A stretch of 64,000 nucleotides of DNA from CALOBA01 sp942491465 (GTDB lineage: Bacteria; Pseudomonadota; Gammaproteobacteria; Chromatiales; Chromatiaceae), in assembly GCA_942491465.1 (NCBI GenBank), contig CALOBA010000073.1, positions 62,001 through 126,000 of the forward strand, written 5' to 3'. Below the pieces are notes generated by a model. It had not been told where the DNA came from. It worked only from the letters and a program-made list of their open reading frames with translations, and ran no database searches. A program made the position numbers and the translations under genes. Shown one piece after another: positions 62,715 to 64,000 of this stretch; positions within the stretch are counted from its first letter, which is position 1; the number at the start of each line of letters is the position of its first letter.

Positions 62715-62821
62715 TTGGGCTTGCAGCGTTGGCGCGAGGCGGCGCTTCGCTTGGCGTCGGATCGGGGGGGCGCCCGAGTCCTTTCGGGGCGCTGGGCCCG
62801 CTGCCGCGGCCCGGTGGTCCT

Positions 62822-63136
62822 TCAGTGCTCCACGTCGCCGATGTGCTGCTCCACCGAGCGGATCTTTTGCGTCATCCGGGCCTCGGTGCCGCTGCGGATG
62901 TCGAGCTTGATGGCGGAGTAGATGCGCCGGCAGTCGCGCGCGTCGAGGACGGCCGCGGCCTGCTCGACGATGGCCAGGGCCTCGGCGACGGTCTCGGTCT
63001 CGATGACCGTCCCCATCGGTGTCAGGCGATATTCGAGGCCCGACGCGCGGACCATGCGGATCACCTCGCTGACATGGGCGCTGACGCTCTCGCCCTGGTC
63101 GGTGGGGAAGATGCTGAATTCCATCAAAACGGACAT
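62822..63136 (-). CDS. Thiamine-binding protein (MTH1187 family, YqgV-like)
   Basis: 104 residues from ATG 63136 (MSVLMEFSIFPTDQGESVSA). SGLEYRLTPMGTVIE and AVLDARDCRRIYSAIKLDIR match the MTH1187/DUF77 family, which binds thiamine-like ligands as a tetramer. It converges on the TRAP gene. A hexamer repeat lies just upstream. Confidence 0.88.
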   Translation of the reverse strand: MSVLMEFSIFPTDQGESVSAHVSEVIRMVRASGLEYRLTPMGTVIETETVAEALAIVEQAAAVLDARDCRRIYSAIKLDIRSGTEARMTQKIRSVEQHIGDVEH

Positions 63137-63205
63137 GGTTGGTGCTCCTCCGGTTGGGGCTGCTTTGTGGGGGGCTATCCTGCCACAGGGTGGCAGGCGG
63201 TGGTC

Positions 63206-63238
63206 TCGATTCCGATCCCGATCCCGATCCCGATCCCC
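63206..63238. repeat. CGATCC hexamer repeat
   Basis: Four to five CGATCC-type units lie 70 bases upstream of the thiamine-binding gene in noncoding DNA. It is short and probably a simple repeat. Confidence 0.7.
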
Positions 63239-63379
63239 GCCGCGGCGGTCCGCGATTGGGTCGGAAGGTGGGCCAGGGGTCATCGCCCCGCTGCGGTGGT
63301 AGCCCGGATATTTCATGAATCTCACGCGAAGGCGCGAAGGCGCGACTAGGCGCTTGGACAGATTTTTCGATGTGATGCG

Positions 63380-63672
63380 CCGTTCGCCAGAAGCCGGATG
63401 CCCGGGGTATGGTGCGCGCACGCGCGCCGGAGCTGGCGGTGGAGGACAATGGCGACGGCCTGCCGGCAGCAATCGCCGGGCGCGTCTTCGACCCGTTCTT
63501 CACCACCAAACCGCCGGGGGAGGGCGCCGGGCTCGGGCTCAGCGTGGCGGCGCGCAATCTGGCCGAGATCGGCGCCGAGCTGCATCTGGACAGGGGGTGG
63601 TCCGAGGGTGCACGCTGCATCATCCGGATCCCGAACGGCACCGCCGGGGCAACGACCAAGGGGCAAGACTGA
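63380..63672 (+). pseudogene. Histidine kinase C-terminal fragment
   Basis: Only the G1/F/G2 part of the ATPase domain remains: VEDNGDGLPAAI, VFDPFFTTKPPGEGAG then LGLSVAARNLAEIGA. No H-box, N-box or sensor domain is upstream, because noncoding sequence begins within about 100 bases. It lies 7 bases before the response regulator, so it was once its kinase. It cannot phosphorylate by itself. Confidence 0.6.
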
Positions 63673-63678
63673 TCGACC

Positions 63679-64000
63679 ATGAGCAGATACATCCTGATCA
63701 TCGATGACGACGAGGGCGTGCGCGACGCCTTCTCGCTGGCGTTGGGCGGCCTGGGCTACGAGGTGGCGGCGTTCGCGAACGGCCCCGACGGCATCGCTGC
63801 CGTGCGCGAGCGCCGGCCCGATCTGATCCTGCTGGATCTGCGCATGCGCGGCATGAACGGTGTCGAGGTGATGCGCGTCCTGCGCAGCATCGACCCCGGC
63901 CTGTCGATCTACATCGTCACCGCCTTCCATTCGGAATACATGAATGAGTTGCGCGCGGCGGCCGACGACGGGCTGGAGTTCGAGCTGATCGCCAAGCCGC
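63679..64000 (+). CDS. Response regulator receiver domain, cut by the window end
   Basis: 107 residues are visible from ATG 63679 (MSRYILIIDDDEGVRDAF). The acidic pocket IDDDE is near 8-12, the phospho-acceptor Asp53 in LILLDLRMRG, the switch Thr in IVTAFHSE near 82, and the Lys in LIAKP at the window edge. The output domain is beyond the window. Its kinase gene just upstream is truncated, so its activation may depend on another kinase. Confidence 0.85.
   Translation, partial: MSRYILIIDDDEGVRDAFSLALGGLGYEVAAFANGPDGIAAVRERRPDLILLDLRMRGMNGVEVMRVLRSIDPGLSIYIVTAFHSEYMNELRAAADDGLEFELIAKP

Noticed and set aside
60621..63701. A 1026-codon minus-strand frame
   Set aside because: It is the mirror of the TRAP permease gene, with His/Gln/Arg-rich low complexity typical of antisense GC-rich frames.

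Overview
The window is about 64 kb of GC-rich bacterial DNA. It most likely comes from a purple sulfur bacterium (Chromatiaceae, Gammaproteobacteria). The clues are a BchO-type hydrolase of bacteriochlorophyll synthesis, a YeeE/YedE sulfur transporter, a DsrC/TusE-family protein, a tandem-domain microcompartment shell protein, and gammaproteobacterial housekeeping genes (tgt, tmcA, hemH, dxs, gloB, lolCD, comEC). The genus cannot be fixed from sequence alone.

Layout. 0-5 kb: sulfur transporter, bchO, a frameshifted msrA and an aminotransferase. 5.1-11.1 kb: a five-gene Hsp70 module (TPR protein, J-like protein without HPD, GrpE-like protein, Hsp70, zinc-ribbon protein), split by a palindromic MITE and followed by a 94-bp tandem array. 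12-32 kb: housekeeping genes (HAD hydrolase, tgt, ATP-grasp, BMC-T shell protein, tmcA, hemH, dxs, DUF945, gloB, a cysteine-poor DsrC paralogue, YaiI, comEC, DUF2062, lolD, lolC/E) with palindromic repeats and one candidate structured RNA.

32.3-48.8 kb is an AT-richer island bracketed by a 99-bp direct repeat of the lolC/E 5' end. It holds a long integron integrase on the minus strand, an attI-like core, and a cassette array with about ten attC-like sites. Recognisable cassette genes are three TIR-domain genes (one ThsB/Thoeris-like, one canonical TIR, one decayed), a frameshifted HNH nuclease, a DUF2442 protein with a truncated partner, a decayed TauD-like oxygenase and several unknowns. The island also holds IS4-like and ISAzo13-like transposase remnants, the N-terminus of a methylase/restriction gene, and three copies of a 0.5-0.65 kb non-autonomous element derived from a REP-associated tyrosine transposase (RAYT).

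48.9-56 kb is a type VI secretion cargo locus: DUF4123 adaptor, a lipase-like effector with 11-residue repeats, two putative lipoproteins, an unknown small protein, an Rhs toxin whose tip is frame-shifted by a G-rich tract, and a PAAR tip protein. 56.4-58.1 kb is a vsr/dcm pair. It is followed by 107-bp repeats with DnaA-box-like motifs, a methylase fragment and an 83-bp tandem array. 59.3-64 kb carries an MFS carrier, a fused TRAP permease, a thiamine-binding protein, a histidine kinase fragment and a response regulator cut by the window end.

The most interesting parts are the integron with its TIR cassettes, the unusual Hsp70 module, the RAYT-derived elements with the duplicated lolC/E end that frame the island, and the Rhs/lipase cargo locus.
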